Shown: positions 46,275 to 56,416, numbered from the stretch's first letter. The stretch is 64,000 nt of DNA from Tachypleus tridentatus (GCF_004210375.1 NC_134828.1:26156400-26220399), one strand, 5' to 3'. The notes: generated by a model from the letters alone, not told the origin. Made by a program: numbers and translations.

Positions 46275-47560
46275 CATCAAGTTTTCCGTTAACAATTACA
46301 TACCTTAAAATTTATAACCATTTGTTGAAATTACACAGTACAAAGCCGTATTAATTCTTCTGAATTAGTCTCGCTGTTAATAATTAGAAAACTTAACTTT
46401 CGAAACTACTTGTTCAATTTACAATGTTGCTATCTGTTAACAACTACATATCTTAACTTTTAGATATATTCGTATTACAAGTAGGTATTGGCCTAGCATG
46501 GCCAGGTGGGTTAAGGCGTACGACTCCTAATTTGAGGGTCGCGGCTTCGCAAACCTGTCGCACCAAACATGCTCGCCTTTTCAGCCGTGGGGGCGTTATA
46601 TTGTGAGGGTCAATCCCACTATTCTTTGGTGAAAGAGTAGCCCAAGAGTTGGCGGTGGGTAGTGATGACCAGCTGCCTTACCTCTAGTCTTACACTGCAA
46701 AATTAGGGACGGCTAGCGCAGATAGCCCTCGAGTAGCTTTGCGCGAAATTTAAAAAAAGTACGTATTAGCCTTTTTAAATTACGCCTGCCTATTAAAAAT
46801 TGCAAATCCTTAATTTTCAACAGTTAAAACCTTAAATTTTATAAGTGTTTAAGTTTAAAGAGATGTATTGTTGCTTTTTATTAATTCTGCCTGTTGATAG
46901 TCATATTTATACAATCCTTAAATTTGATAACTGTTTTGAAGTTAATAAGACGCAATTGTTGCTTCATACTAAGCCTTTCTGTACCAAGTAAAACAATAAA
47001 TTTTATAACTATTTCTTCATATATCAAATACATATTATTTAATTTATTTAGTCTATGCATTAACAACTATAAACCTTACAATTTTATAACTGTATTTAAA
47101 TTTTTAAAAACTGTTGTTGCTTGAATATTAAGTTTTAGTATCAATAAGTGCAAACCTTAACTTAAAAAATATATATATTTGTTTACACAACAACGACGTG
47201 CTGTTACTTCATATTAAGTATTTCTGTTAAAATTACAAACCCTAAAACTGTTTTTGTTGCATGTTTCTTTAAACCAACTCTTCTTCTTAACTATTACATA
47301 TCATAAATTTTTATGTTCAAATTTCGAAAATGCACTGTGACTTTTACTAAGTCTATCTGTTAACAATTGAAAACCGTTTTATAACTTTGTTTAATGAAAA
47401 TGAGATACATATTGTTGCCCAAATATTTACCCTTATTACTAACAATTACAAAACTAATATTTTGTGTTCTGATTCCGAAACATATCGTTGTTTCTTATCA
47501 AAATTACAAAACTTAATTTCTTAACTATTCATTCTACGTGTTAATTAAAATGCTAAGCCT
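46275..47560 (+). repeat. Ancient tandem array, about 80-95 bp unit, with SINE insertion
   Basis: Diverged repeats of a unit with TCTGTTAACAATTACAAACC, TTAAATTTTATAACTGTTT and TGTTGTTGCTTCATATTAAG. Recognisable units occur near 46275, 46430, 46790, 46895, 47055, 47140, 47225, 47280, 47355, 47450 and 47520. The SINE at 46490-46758 interrupts the array. All lie in twitchin intron 1. Confidence 0.75.
46490..46758 (+). mobile_element. SINE family A copy
   Basis: GGCCTAGCATGGCCAGGTGG head with a damaged B-box (GGCTTCGCAAACC), full body and an A-rich tail. An imperfect 9-bp flanking repeat (GTAGGTATT before, GTACGTATT after) is compatible with an aged target duplication. Confidence 0.87.
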
Positions 47561-47738
47561 AATTATCATTTCTTAAGTGTGTGTTTACACAAAAAAATAT
47601 TTAGTTATTTAAATGAATCTTTGTGTACTGTTTTCTTACACTAATTTAAAAAAAATACTGCATATTTTACTAGAAGTGATAAATAATAGTTTTCTGGAAA
47701 TTAAGTGAAGACTAATTTTGTTGTTTTTACTATTACAG

Positions 47739-47760
47739 CTGCAGACGAGCCTTACGACGA
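47739..47760 (+). CDS. Twitchin-like gene, 22-nt microexon
   Basis: Bounded by TTTTACTATTACAG and GTAAGTAAAC, both strong splice sites. Two leading bases complete the codon left by the first coding exon (C|CT, Pro), then ADEPYD follows and two bases remain (phase 2). This gives NLNFTPADEPYD, a short acidic linker after the Ig domain. The following exon was not identified; it must begin with one base completing a Glu or Asp codon. Confidence 0.7.
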
Positions 47761-48275
47761 GTAAGTAAACAACCTCATTCACAACTTCTAATAATGTAAA
47801 GATCTTTGTTGAAACGATACCTCAATATAAATTATTTTACCAAACTATCCAATAATGTAAACTAAAATACTGTTTATTTAATAATGTTCTGCAGGAAAAA
47901 TATTGCTGTAAAACAAATAAAGTTTAAAACAAGTACGAAGTTAGTTTTTAGTTTGAGAATTATTTAATCTCGGTAAAATTTAAAAAAATAAGTTAACTTT
48001 GTAAGGTTATAGCTTAGCATATACACCCCTAAATGTTTTAACAGATGTTTCAACGAGCAGTTATAAGAATATCTGAAAAAAATACAATTTTTCGAAATTG
48101 ATAATACGTGGGCCGTAAATCTCCCTCTGGCATTTTACTGACCACGTTGTAAGGTTGACAGCAAAATATAAACACGTGGAACCACGGGGGCTGTAAACTT
48201 CTGTCCAGGTCTTAACAAACCACATACCTAAATGTTTTTTGAATAGTCAGGTAAAGTACGTGGTACTTTCATTAT
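47761..48275 (+). other. Twitchin intron 2 start, nothing else recognised
   Basis: AT-rich intronic sequence without a further recognisable Ig or fibronectin exon. Confidence 0.4.
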
Positions 48276-48541
48276 GGCCTGGCATGGGTAGGTGATTAGG
48301 GCGCTCCACTCATAATCTGAGGGTCGCGGGTTCGAATCCCCGTCGCACCAATGATGTTCACCCTTTCTCCTGTGAGTGCGTCATAATGTTACAGTAAATC
48401 CCACTATTAGTTGGTAAAAGAGTAGCTTAAGAGTTGGCGGTGGGTAGTGATGACTAGCTGCCTTCCCTCTATTACACTTCAAAATTGGGGGCGGCAAGTG
48501 CAGATAGCTTTTGTGTAACTTTGCGCGAAATTTAAAAAAAA
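48276..48541 (+). mobile_element. SINE family A copy, diverged
   Basis: GGCCTGGCATGGGTAGGTG head, perfect GGGTTCGAATCCCCGTCGCACC, a body with many changes (TTCACCCTTTCTCCTGTGAG), and a GCGCGAAATTTAAAAAA tail. Confidence 0.87.
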
Positions 48542-49187
48542 AATCATCTTAGTTTGTGTTAATGTTTTCTTCTTGCATACTTCGTGTAAAACGAAGAGTC
48601 TACTTCGAAATAGACTTATGTATGAGTCAGGATACGAGTTCCTTTTGGCAAAGGTGAAAAAACGTTTATTTAGAAAGCTCCTGAGTTTAATGCTTAACGG
48701 AAATACCAAAAATCTACTTAATGTTGTTTGTACTGCTGAAAAGTACGTGTATATAAAGAACCTGCTGACCTAAGCAGTTAGTCTTGGTGGAAAAGAATAT
48801 TACACTAAGTCTACCGTCACTCTCAGCGCCACCGTATTTAGACGGATAAAATTGGAAACCATTCTTTCTCATTTCGCTTATGAGCTAATACATTCCCAGT
48901 TACGTTTACACTGATTGTAATTATAACCAATCATTAGAGAAAAAAAAAGTGTGTTTAATTATTAGTAGATGCGGATTGGTTCCCCAGGATGTCGGGAAAC
49001 TGCATTTCATTGTTTCGCTACTTTTTGTTTATCTATTTCTGTTAATTAAAAATTGAAAGCTATAATTTTTGTTCTTTTGTTATTTAATCAATTTGATATA
49101 CACTGAAAAAGATACAGGTCAGTTATAGGATGTACAATACCTTATTTGGTGGAGCATGATATTTACATGTAATATTTATGTGATGTT
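48542..49187. other. AT-rich sequence, nothing recognised
   Basis: Overlapping sense and antisense short ORFs (48573-48773 +, 48479-48709 -) have no domain I recognise. Confidence 0.4.
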
Positions 49188-49425
49188 ACCCGAGGGTCTC
49201 GGGTTCGAATCCCCGTCGCACCAAACATGCTCGCCCTTTCAGCCGTGGGGACATTATAACGTGACGGTCAATCCCACTATTCGTTGGTAAAAGAGTAGCC
49301 CAAGAGTTGGCGATGGGTGGTGATGACTAGCTGCCTTCCCTCTAGTCTTACACTGTTAAATTAGGGACGGCTAACGCAGATAGCCCTCGTATAGCTTTGC
49401 GCGAAATTCAAAATAAACCAAACAT
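49188..49425 (+). mobile_element. SINE family A copy, 5'-truncated
   Basis: Starts within the tRNA-like head just before the B-box (GAGGGTCTCGGGTTCGAATCC) and runs through a well-preserved body to an AAAATAAACCAAAC tail. Confidence 0.88.
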
Positions 49426-49724
49426 CACAGTAAGACCGATGCTAATTTAAGTTACGTCATTTGTTACTAACAAAGTACGGGATTCCAGTTATAAGTCTAT
49501 ATATAATAACACTTCACAAATATATTGTATAATATTTATTAGTTGTTGCTGCCAAAGAGGCCTACCTACCTGAGCGTGCTTTGTGAGAGCTGGTATCGAA
49601 GCAAAACCTCGCTGGCCGCGACATATAACCTGCAACTCTGTTTTGTTACTTTTATCCCTAAGAGACGACCATGGCTAATACAAACGGTGGTATTGAACGT
49701 TATTCGAGGATAAAACGTTTTATT

Positions 49725-49792
49725 GTTTTTGTCTATACCAAAGCCACATCGGATTATCTTCTAAGTCTATCGAGGGGAATCGCCCCCCCCCT
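49725..49792 (-). mobile_element. SINE family B fragment
   Basis: Minus-strand remnant: GTCTATACCAAAGCCACATC, GGATTATCTTCTAAG, CGAGGGGAATCGCCCCCC. The head is lost. Confidence 0.6.
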
Positions 49793-49903
49793 TCGTTGGT
49801 GTCTTGATACCTCTGATTAAAAGAAGCTGTCATTTTTGTCTTCAGTTAAGGATAAAGAAATATTTTTTTATAAATTCACTTTAAAATAATATATATATAT
49901 ATT

Positions 49904-50358
49904 CAGGGGTGTAGATTTTTTACACCCGATGGGGGGGGGATGATTTTGCAACCACTTATGTGGGCTTTTCAGTTTGCAAATTGGTAATCTCTGATTACGT
50001 GAACCTGAAAGCTGTAAACATGCAGTCACAGAGCAATCTTGTTGCCACGAAACTTGCATGTATACTTAGGCCTACTGACTGATACTTACGAACTATCGCT
50101 TAGATCGAAAAGCTTAGAAGCACGCCTATATTAAAGATTTACATTTCGGCTACTGAAAAAGCCTACATCTAGGCCTAATTATGTAATTCGAATGGTAAGA
50201 ACACGAGAATCACAAGAACAAACACACAATTTGAAGGCCTGTGATGCAATAGAACAATTCAACAGACCAAACTGTAGGGGGGGATGATTGTATGCATCGT
50301 ACCTTCACCTAAAATGAAGGGGGGATGTATCCCCATGCTCCCAGGATCTACGCCCCTG
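49904..50358. mobile_element. Non-autonomous hAT-type MITE (455 bp)
   Basis: Terminal inverted repeats CAGGGGTGTAGAT (left) and ATCTACGCCCCTG (right) with subterminal GGGGGGATG repeats. Flanked by a perfect 8-bp duplication, TATATATT (49896-49903 and 50359-50366), the hAT target length. No transposase coding capacity, so it would depend on another element. Confidence 0.85.
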
Positions 50359-50366
50359 TATATATT

Positions 50367-51159
50367 GTTAGATGTATATGACTGTTTCAGTTTAATACAA
50401 GTGTTATTATTTAGATAGTTTATATAGCCCGAGTGTAAAATTTAGTTATTTTTCGAAGTGATAGTTTATCGCAAGTGTGTTTACGTCGTATAGTTTAATA
50501 GTAATGAATTGGTAATTGGTATATTAATAAGTCATGCTACTAGAACTCTCTGAGTTTTTCTGTTTAATTGTGTATTATTGCATCATAATATCTAGTAGTG
50601 TGTGGAACATTCTAGACCTTCCGTGTCGAAAATATAGTTCGTTGTAGTTAGATCTCGACTGCGCGATTGTGGGTTTTGCCATAAAGAGCGTATAGTGGCG
50701 ATTTTTAAAGTAAGATTATCACTGATTGTATTGTAATAACAGAGTATAATTCGTCTTGTCAAATTGCATTCTAAAGTAACTGAACCAGTCTATGTGAACT
50801 TTGACGAAAACGAAACAATTATTTAAAACTCTGGATAAAACTGTGATAACCAACAGTGTAATGAACAAATTGTACATACGTTTGACTTGTTTTAACATAT
50901 TATTTTAAACCAAGTGGACTCTGTGTTGTTGAGATATATCGCCAACAAGTCACAGACATCTACTGTAAATAATCCGCCCTATACACACAACATGACATAT
51001 AGATTATTTTGACACTGTGTATTCGTTGGTCTGTACTTTATTGTATTGTATTTGGTAGCTTTGAATATGACCTTGGTTTTATTTAAACTTCGAAACAAAT
51101 TAAAGCAAAGCAGTAGAATTATAGTTGAACTATAACTTTATGTTAAACTGACACTTGTT
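50367..51159. other. AT-rich sequence, nothing recognised
   Basis: No exon or repeat family identified. Confidence 0.4.
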
Positions 51160-51250
51160 AAGCAATAAGCTTGATGGCTTGTAACGTTAGAATTCTGGGT
51201 TCGTTCCACGAGGGACACAGCCATTGTGCAGTTTTATGCTGAATCATAAC
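51160..51250 (+). mobile_element. SINE family C-like fragment
   Basis: TTGTAACGTTAGAATTCTGG, GGTTCGTTCC, GGACACAGCCATTGTGCAG, TTTTATGCTGAATC: a shortened family-C relative immediately upstream of a family A copy. Confidence 0.55.
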
Positions 51251-51267
51251 ACTATGAAGTTTCGTTC

Positions 51268-51545
51268 TGGCCTTGTATGACCAGGTGGTTAAGGCACTTG
51301 ACTTACATTCTGAGGGTCGCAGGTTGGAATCCCCATACCACTAAACATACTCATCCTTTCAGCCATGGGGGATTTATAATTTTACAGTCAATTCCATTGT
51401 TCGTTTCTAACAGAGTAACCCAAAAGTTGGCGGAGGGTGGTGATGACAAGCTACCATCCCTCTAGTCTTTAATTGCTAAATTAGGGACAACTAACACAGA
51501 TAATCATTGTGTGGCCTTATTTGAAATTCAAACCAAACCAAAACA
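51268..51545 (+). mobile_element. SINE family A copy, diverged
   Basis: CTGGCCTTGTATGACCAGGTGG head, GCAGGTTGGAATCCCC (B-box changed), a body with many transitions, and a CAAACCAAACCAAAAC tail. An older insertion than its neighbour at 51733. Confidence 0.85.
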
Positions 51546-51732
51546 AACTCACATTATCAAAGCTGATTGGACTTTAATGTGGTAGTACATGAAATAAGGA
51601 ACTAACAGTTACACGTACAAATCAATACATTTGTCCACTCATAAAGCAGAAAGAGTATTTTCTTGCCATGTCACGTTCAAAACGTATGGGTGACAGCAAA
51701 GAAAATTAGGCAATAATTTGTTAACCAAATTA

Positions 51733-52013
51733 GGCCTGGCATGGCCTAGCGCGTTAAGGCGTGAGCTTCGTAATCTGAGGGTCGCGGGTTCGCGCCCGAG
51801 TCGCGCCAAACATGCTCGCCCTCTCAGCCGTGGGGGCGTTATAACGTGACGGTCAATCCCATTTTTCGTTGGTAAAAGAGTAGCCCAAGAGTTGGCGGTG
51901 GGTGGTGATGACTAGCTGCCTTCCCTCTAGTCTTACACTGCTAAATTAGAGACGGCTAGCACAGATAGCCCTCGAGTAGCTTTGTGCGAAATTCCAAAAC
52001 AAACAAACAAACA
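51733..52013 (+). mobile_element. SINE family A copy, GCGCC subfamily
   Basis: GGCCTGGCATGGCCTAGCGC head and GGGTTCGCGCCCGAGTCGCG in place of the usual TTCGAATCC B-box, with an otherwise nearly consensus body. Flanked by a perfect 13-bp duplication, GTTAACCAAATTA (51720-51732 and 52014-52026), suggesting a young insertion. Confidence 0.94.
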
Positions 52014-52026
52014 GTTAACCAAATTA

Positions 52027-52509
52027 TTTCGGTTACAGCTTTGTGAAAGCCTTCGTTCAACAGTTGGCCTTATCAGGCCGGCTAGTGTTAGTCTTAGGTA
52101 TTTATGTCATCGCTTGCATAAATAACAACTGTTTTAGCGTAAAGTAGGTTTAGTAAGTGAAATTTAATTATTACATATGCCTGCGAATTTAAACTTCATA
52201 AAAGTTGTTTTGGTTTCAACACCATATTTTCTATAATTCAGCTACTAAGATTTCTAAACTAATATTTTATTTTTACTATCAAATAAGGTTTATTTTAAAA
52301 ATCTAAAAGACAAAAAATCTGTTACTTAGATCAAATTATTGTTTCGTTTACTTTGTCAGTGGTTGTCAACATTTTACGCATAACAAGATGTGGTCAGATT
52401 TCAATGAAAATGGTTCATTTATGTTGAAGTACATATGACGATTTGTGAAAAATATGTAAGTAATGGAGCAAAATGGATATCATTTTCGGATCCAGCGTAC
52501 GAGAACCAC
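52027..52509. other. AT-rich sequence, nothing recognised
   Basis: No exon or repeat family identified. Confidence 0.4.
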
Positions 52510-52520
52510 TGTACAACGTG

Positions 52521-52798
52521 TTTGTTTGTTTGTTTTGAATTTCGCACAAAGCTACTCGAGGGCTATTTGCGCTAGCCGTCCCTAATTCAGCAGTGTAAGG
52601 TTAGAGGGAAGGCAGCGAGTCATCACCACCCACCACCAACTCTTAGGCTACTCTTTTACCAACGAATAGTGGGATTGATCGTTACATTATAACGCTCACA
52701 CGGCTGAAAGGGCGAGCATGTTTGGCGCGACCGGGATGCGAACCCGCGACCCTCAGATTACGAGTCGCACGCCTTAACACGCTTGGCCGTGCCGGGCC
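52521..52798 (-). mobile_element. SINE family A copy, TTCGCATCC subfamily
   Basis: Minus-strand, from a GTTTGTTTGTTTTGAATTTC tail to a CTTGGCCGTGCCGGGCC head; sense B-box reads GGTTCGCATCC. Flanked by TGTACAACG (52510 and 52799), with the rest of the duplication differing at one base. Confidence 0.92.
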
Positions 52799-53101
52799 TG
52801 TACAACGCGTAAAAATTTCAAGACGATAATACCATCGCAGCCTTGTATTATTATTATTTAAGAAACTTACAAATCAAAATGAGGACAAAAATAAATAGCA
52901 TTTATTTTATTTAAAACCAGTTATTTGTTAATTTCATTGTTGTTGTAGTTTCAAACTTTCAGCTTACTTTGCTATTAATAAAAAATTAGGAAATTTGAAA
53001 TTTTTTCAAATCTGTCTCACTAGGTGGATGATAATGCCACATATAATAGTATGATGGTTACATTTTTATCTTGTTAATGAGATGAGATATATTCATTGTA
53101 G

Positions 53102-53357
53102 TGAAATACTAGTCATTACAGCCCCCCAGTCGCACAGTGTTATGTCTGCAGGCTTTACATGAAATACTGGTCATTACAGCCTTCCAGTCGCACAGTGTTA
53201 TGTCTGCAGGCTTTACATGAAATACTGGTCATTACAGCCTTCCAGTCGCACAGTGTTATGTCTGCAGGATTTACAATGCTAGGAACTGGATTTTGATAAC
53301 CATGGTGGGCAGAGAACAGATAGCTCATTGTGTAATTTTCTGCTTAATTATAAATAA
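53102..53357 (+). mobile_element. SINE family C copy with tandem triplicated head
   Basis: One complete family-C element (TTACAATGCTAGGAACTGG, CATGGTGGGCAGAGAACAGA, GTGTAATTTTCTGC). Its 5' part plus flank (about 58 bp containing CATTACAGCCTTCCAGTCGC) is repeated three times in tandem, starting at 53102, 53160 and 53218. Confidence 0.88.
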
Positions 53358-53429
53358 ATAAGGTATTATATATTTTATGTCTTTATGTAAAGTTGTATGA
53401 CAAACAAAGACAATAATCAAGGTATTTAA

Positions 53430-53640
53430 CACAGCAGCAGCGGGATCTAGTGAGAGTTGTTAAACGCACACGTGGTACAGATGGCTTAATGAAGGTTCTT
53501 GTCAGAGTAATAGCAGGTTTTAATGGAGGTTACTAGACACACGTATGGAAGAGTAGGCTTACTCGAGGTTCTTATTACAGTAACAAAAGGATCTAGTGTG
53601 GGTTGCTAAACACAAATGGTAGATTAGGTTTAATCAAGTA
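53430..53640 (+). repeat. Degenerate tandem repeat, about 70-bp unit
   Basis: Three diverged units around AGCAGGATCTAGTG, AGAGTTGTTAAACACAC and AGGCTTAATCGAGGTTCTT. Confidence 0.65.
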
Positions 53641-53654
53641 GTTTATTATTCAGA

Positions 53655-53945
53655 GACCAAACTGTGATATGACATATTAAAACAGTGTGCATAGCATTCA
53701 TAGTCTAAACTACGATACAGCACACATTACAAAAGTATGTATATTGTTCTATTTCTAACTATGACACAACACAGACAAGAAAGGTGTCATATTATTCTGC
53801 TTAAAACTGTGAAATAACACAAACTAGAAAGGTGTGTGTATTATTTTAGTGAAACTATAACAATATACATTCTATAAAGGTTTTGTATTATTCTATTCCA
53901 AACTGCGACACAACACACGTTAGAAATGTACGTATGTAGGTGTTT
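53655..53945 (+). repeat. Degenerate tandem repeat, about 55-bp unit
   Basis: Five to six diverged units around TATTATTCTATTTCAAACTG and TGACACAACACACATTAGAA with AGGTGTGT. Adjacent to the preceding array. Confidence 0.75.
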
Positions 53946-54401
53946 TACCCCTGAGTAATCCTAAACCTTATGACACCAACAACCCACTTGAATCTTCTAA
54001 GTTTCGTCGACACTTCAGAACCGATTAGAAACTGATTATTCACAGCTAGAGTTTTCTGATAAGTTACACCAAATGTTTCTTTATATAACTTTATGTGTAG
54101 GAGTTATGACGTAGCTTTGCAGTTAACTGTGGATATTGCAAACAAAAGTAGGAACTACAACTTAAAGCGAAAATTCCAGCAATGACGACAAAAAAGCAAA
54201 AATATTTCAAGGTTATTATCAAATAATCACGTTATGTGCTTGTGCTTAAAGTTAAAATTTGTTAAAACGACTTTATATACTAGCACACGGCTTCTGAACC
54301 CTAATTCTAATTGACAATGTCCTGAATTCCTAGTTCGTGTCTTAAAAACTCAGGTTAAAAAAACATGCTAGATATTATACTGAAACGCCGAAAAGTCCTG
54401 C
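53946..54401. other. AT-rich sequence, nothing recognised
   Basis: No exon or known repeat identified. Confidence 0.4.
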
Positions 54402-54410
54402 GCCTTTGGT

Positions 54411-54530
54411 GTGTGTTTTCTTATAGCAAAGCCACATCGGGTTATCTGCTGAGCCCACCAAGGGGAATCGAACCCCTGATTTTAGCGTTGTAAATCCGAA
54501 GACATACCGCTGTACTATCGGGGAGGGGCT
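54411..54530 (-). mobile_element. SINE family B copy
   Basis: Minus-strand family B: GTGTGTTTTCTTATAGC tail complement, GGGGAATCGAACCCCTGATT, ACATACCGCTGTACTATCG, terminal GGGGAGGGGCT. Flanked by a 9-bp duplication, GCCTTTGGT (54402-54410 and 54531-54539). Confidence 0.92.
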
Positions 54531-54651
54531 GCCTTTGGTCTCAAGACTCGAAACTTCTAAGCACCTAACTATGTCTGATTCAGAGTTATCCAAGAGCCAT
54601 CCACTCATAAAAGGGAGCTTAAATGATTGAAGAGTTATCAAAAAAAGTATA

Positions 54652-54895
54652 GGCCTGTCGTGGCCTGGTTGTTAAGATACTTAATTCGCGGCTTGCGGGT
54701 TCGAATCCTATCACCGAACATGCTCGATCTTTCAGCCGTAGGTGCATTAATATGTGACAATTGACTCCATTGTTCGATTAAAAATCCGAAGAGTCGGTGT
54801 TGGGTGAAGTTGACAAGTTGCCCTCCCTCTAGTCTATCATTTTAAAATTAGGGACGGCTGTAAATAGCCCTCGAGTAGCTTTGTGCGAATAACAA
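54652..54895 (+). mobile_element. SINE family A copy, old
   Basis: GGCCTGTCGTGGCCTGGTTG head, GCGGGTTCGAATCCTATCACC, a heavily diverged body (GAGTCGGTGTTGGGTGAAG), then GACGGCTGTAAATAGCCCTC. Confidence 0.82.
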
Positions 54896-54937
54896 TATAC
54901 GTTAAAAAGACTTTCTCGCAAAAGTTTCCCCTGGGAC

Positions 54938-55050
54938 ATGGGAAAGTCTTCGGATTTTACAACGCTAAAAATAAGATTTCGATTCCCCTCAGTGGATGCA
55001 GCAGATAGCCCGATGTGGCTTTGTTATAAGAAAACACACACAGATACACA
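54938..55050 (+). mobile_element. SINE family B copy, diverged head
   Basis: AAGTCTTCGGATTTTACAAC, GCTAAAAATAAG, TTCGATTCCCCTCAGTGG, GCAGCAGATAGCCCGATG, TGGCTTTGTTATAAG and an ACACACACAG tail. It abuts the following family C copy. Confidence 0.8.
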
Positions 55051-55172
55051 CTTTGCCCTCAGTGGTACAACGCTATGTCTGTGGACTCACACCGTTACAA
55101 ACCGGATTTCGATACCCGTGGTGGGCAGAGCACATATAGACCATTGTATAGCTTTGTGCTGAATTCCCAAAA
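55051..55172 (+). mobile_element. SINE family C copy
   Basis: TGCCCTCAGTGGTACAACGC head, CACACCGTTACAAACCGG, TTTCGATACCCGTGGTGGGC, AGAGCACATATAGACC, GTATAGCTTTGTGC and an A-rich tail. Confidence 0.88.
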
Positions 55173-55690
55173 AAAAAACTCGCAAAAAAACAACACAAAA
55201 ACTTGAATTATTACCAAAACCTTGAATTATTCAGCTATCGAAAAACTTTGAATTTTTCATTTTTTTTTCCTGAACGTTTCTACCCCCGAGAAGAACGAAT
55301 TTATGTTATTCACTATTAAACCAAAAAATCTTTAAATAAAAATTTAAAGAAAGTTATTTAAAATGGCTCGACCGTACAATAAAAGGATTTGAATGAAGTA
55401 CCAGGAGTTAAGCCTAATTATATTTTTTATAACATCTCATAAATGAAAAATCCTGGCTCAAAAAACAGTCAAACAAAAAATTTCCTTCTTTGATTATTCA
55501 GCATTGGCTACAACTTGGAAAAGAACGTATGACAAAGCGACTGTACAGAGAAGTTTTTACTGGGAACTAAACTGTCAGAAAATATAAATATCCTTGTTAA
55601 CTTACTGGTAAAGTATATTTTTAGCTCCAACAAGAGAACTGAAAACATGGCAAGCTGTTTAGATGCACAAGAAATTCGACTTCTTGTTAA
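55173..55690. other. AT-rich sequence, nothing recognised
   Basis: No exon or repeat family identified. Confidence 0.4.
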
Positions 55691-56150
55691 GTACGGCTCT
55701 ACACTTGCAACAAACTTTGGCCCGGCATGGCCTAGCGCGTAAGGCGTGCGACTCGTAATCCGCGGGTCGCGAGTTCGCGCCCGCGTCGCGCCAAACATGC
55801 TCGCCCTCCCGTTATAATGTTACGGTCAATCCCACTATTCGTTGGTAAAAGAGTAGCCCAAGAGTTGGCGGTGGGTGGTGATGACTAACTGCCTTCCCTC
55901 TAGTCTTACACTGCAAAATTAGGGACGGCTAGCACAGATAGCCCTCGAGTAGCTTTGTGCGAAATTCCAAAACAAAACAAGCAACAAACTTCTAAATAAG
56001 GTTTTTACATTCTTGTAAGTACAGATCTACAGTTGTAACAAACTTCTAACTGAGGTTTTACACTTTTGTAAGTACGGAACTACAGTTGTAACAAACTTGT
56101 AAATAAGGTTTTACATTTTTGTAAGTACGGATCTGCAGTAGTAATAAACA
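55690..56150 (+). repeat. 54-bp tandem repeat split by a SINE
   Basis: Units of AAGTACGGATCTACAGTTGT, AACAAACTTCTAAATAAGG and TTTTACATTTTTGT: one partial unit at 55690-55717 and about three units at 55981-56150. The family A SINE at 55718-55980 sits exactly inside a unit. Confidence 0.88.
55718..55980 (+). mobile_element. SINE family A copy, GCGCC subfamily, inside tandem array
   Basis: GGCCCGGCATGGCCTAGCGC head and GAGTTCGCGCCCGCGTCGCG, with a short deletion of the TTCAGCCGTGGGGGC segment. Flanked by the 11-bp duplication GCAACAAACTT (55707-55717 and 55981-55991). That motif belongs to the surrounding tandem repeat, so the apparent duplication could partly be a pre-existing repeat. Confidence 0.92.
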
Positions 56151-56243
56151 GTGATAACGAGAAAACTCACTTGTAGAGAAAAATATATATGTGGAAACAA
56201 CTGGTTTGAGTTGAGAAAATTTTTATGTAGAGAAGCGAACAAC

Positions 56244-56270
56244 GTTTCGACCTTCTTCAGTCATCGTCAG
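56244..56270 (-). ncRNA. Candidate hammerhead ribozyme core in Penelope-like 3' region
   Basis: Read on the minus strand: CTGACGA, then T, a small hairpin GACT...GGTC, then GAAAC. CUGANGA and GAAA flanking a short stem II are the invariant core of hammerhead ribozymes, and such motifs are known in Penelope-like elements. One extra base follows CUGACGA. Stems I and III and the cleavage triplet were not established, so activity is unproven. Confidence 0.4.
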
Positions 56271-56416
56271 GTTCACAAAGAAAAAAAGAGGTAACTGACC
56301 GATAGCTGACCACATGTTTAAAGGGAGTTGTGTATCTGAGTGTAGGAATGTAGAGGGCGTGCTTAGATGTTTGATTATATTTATTAATATAGGTATAAAG
56401 GTGTTGCTTTGTATTG

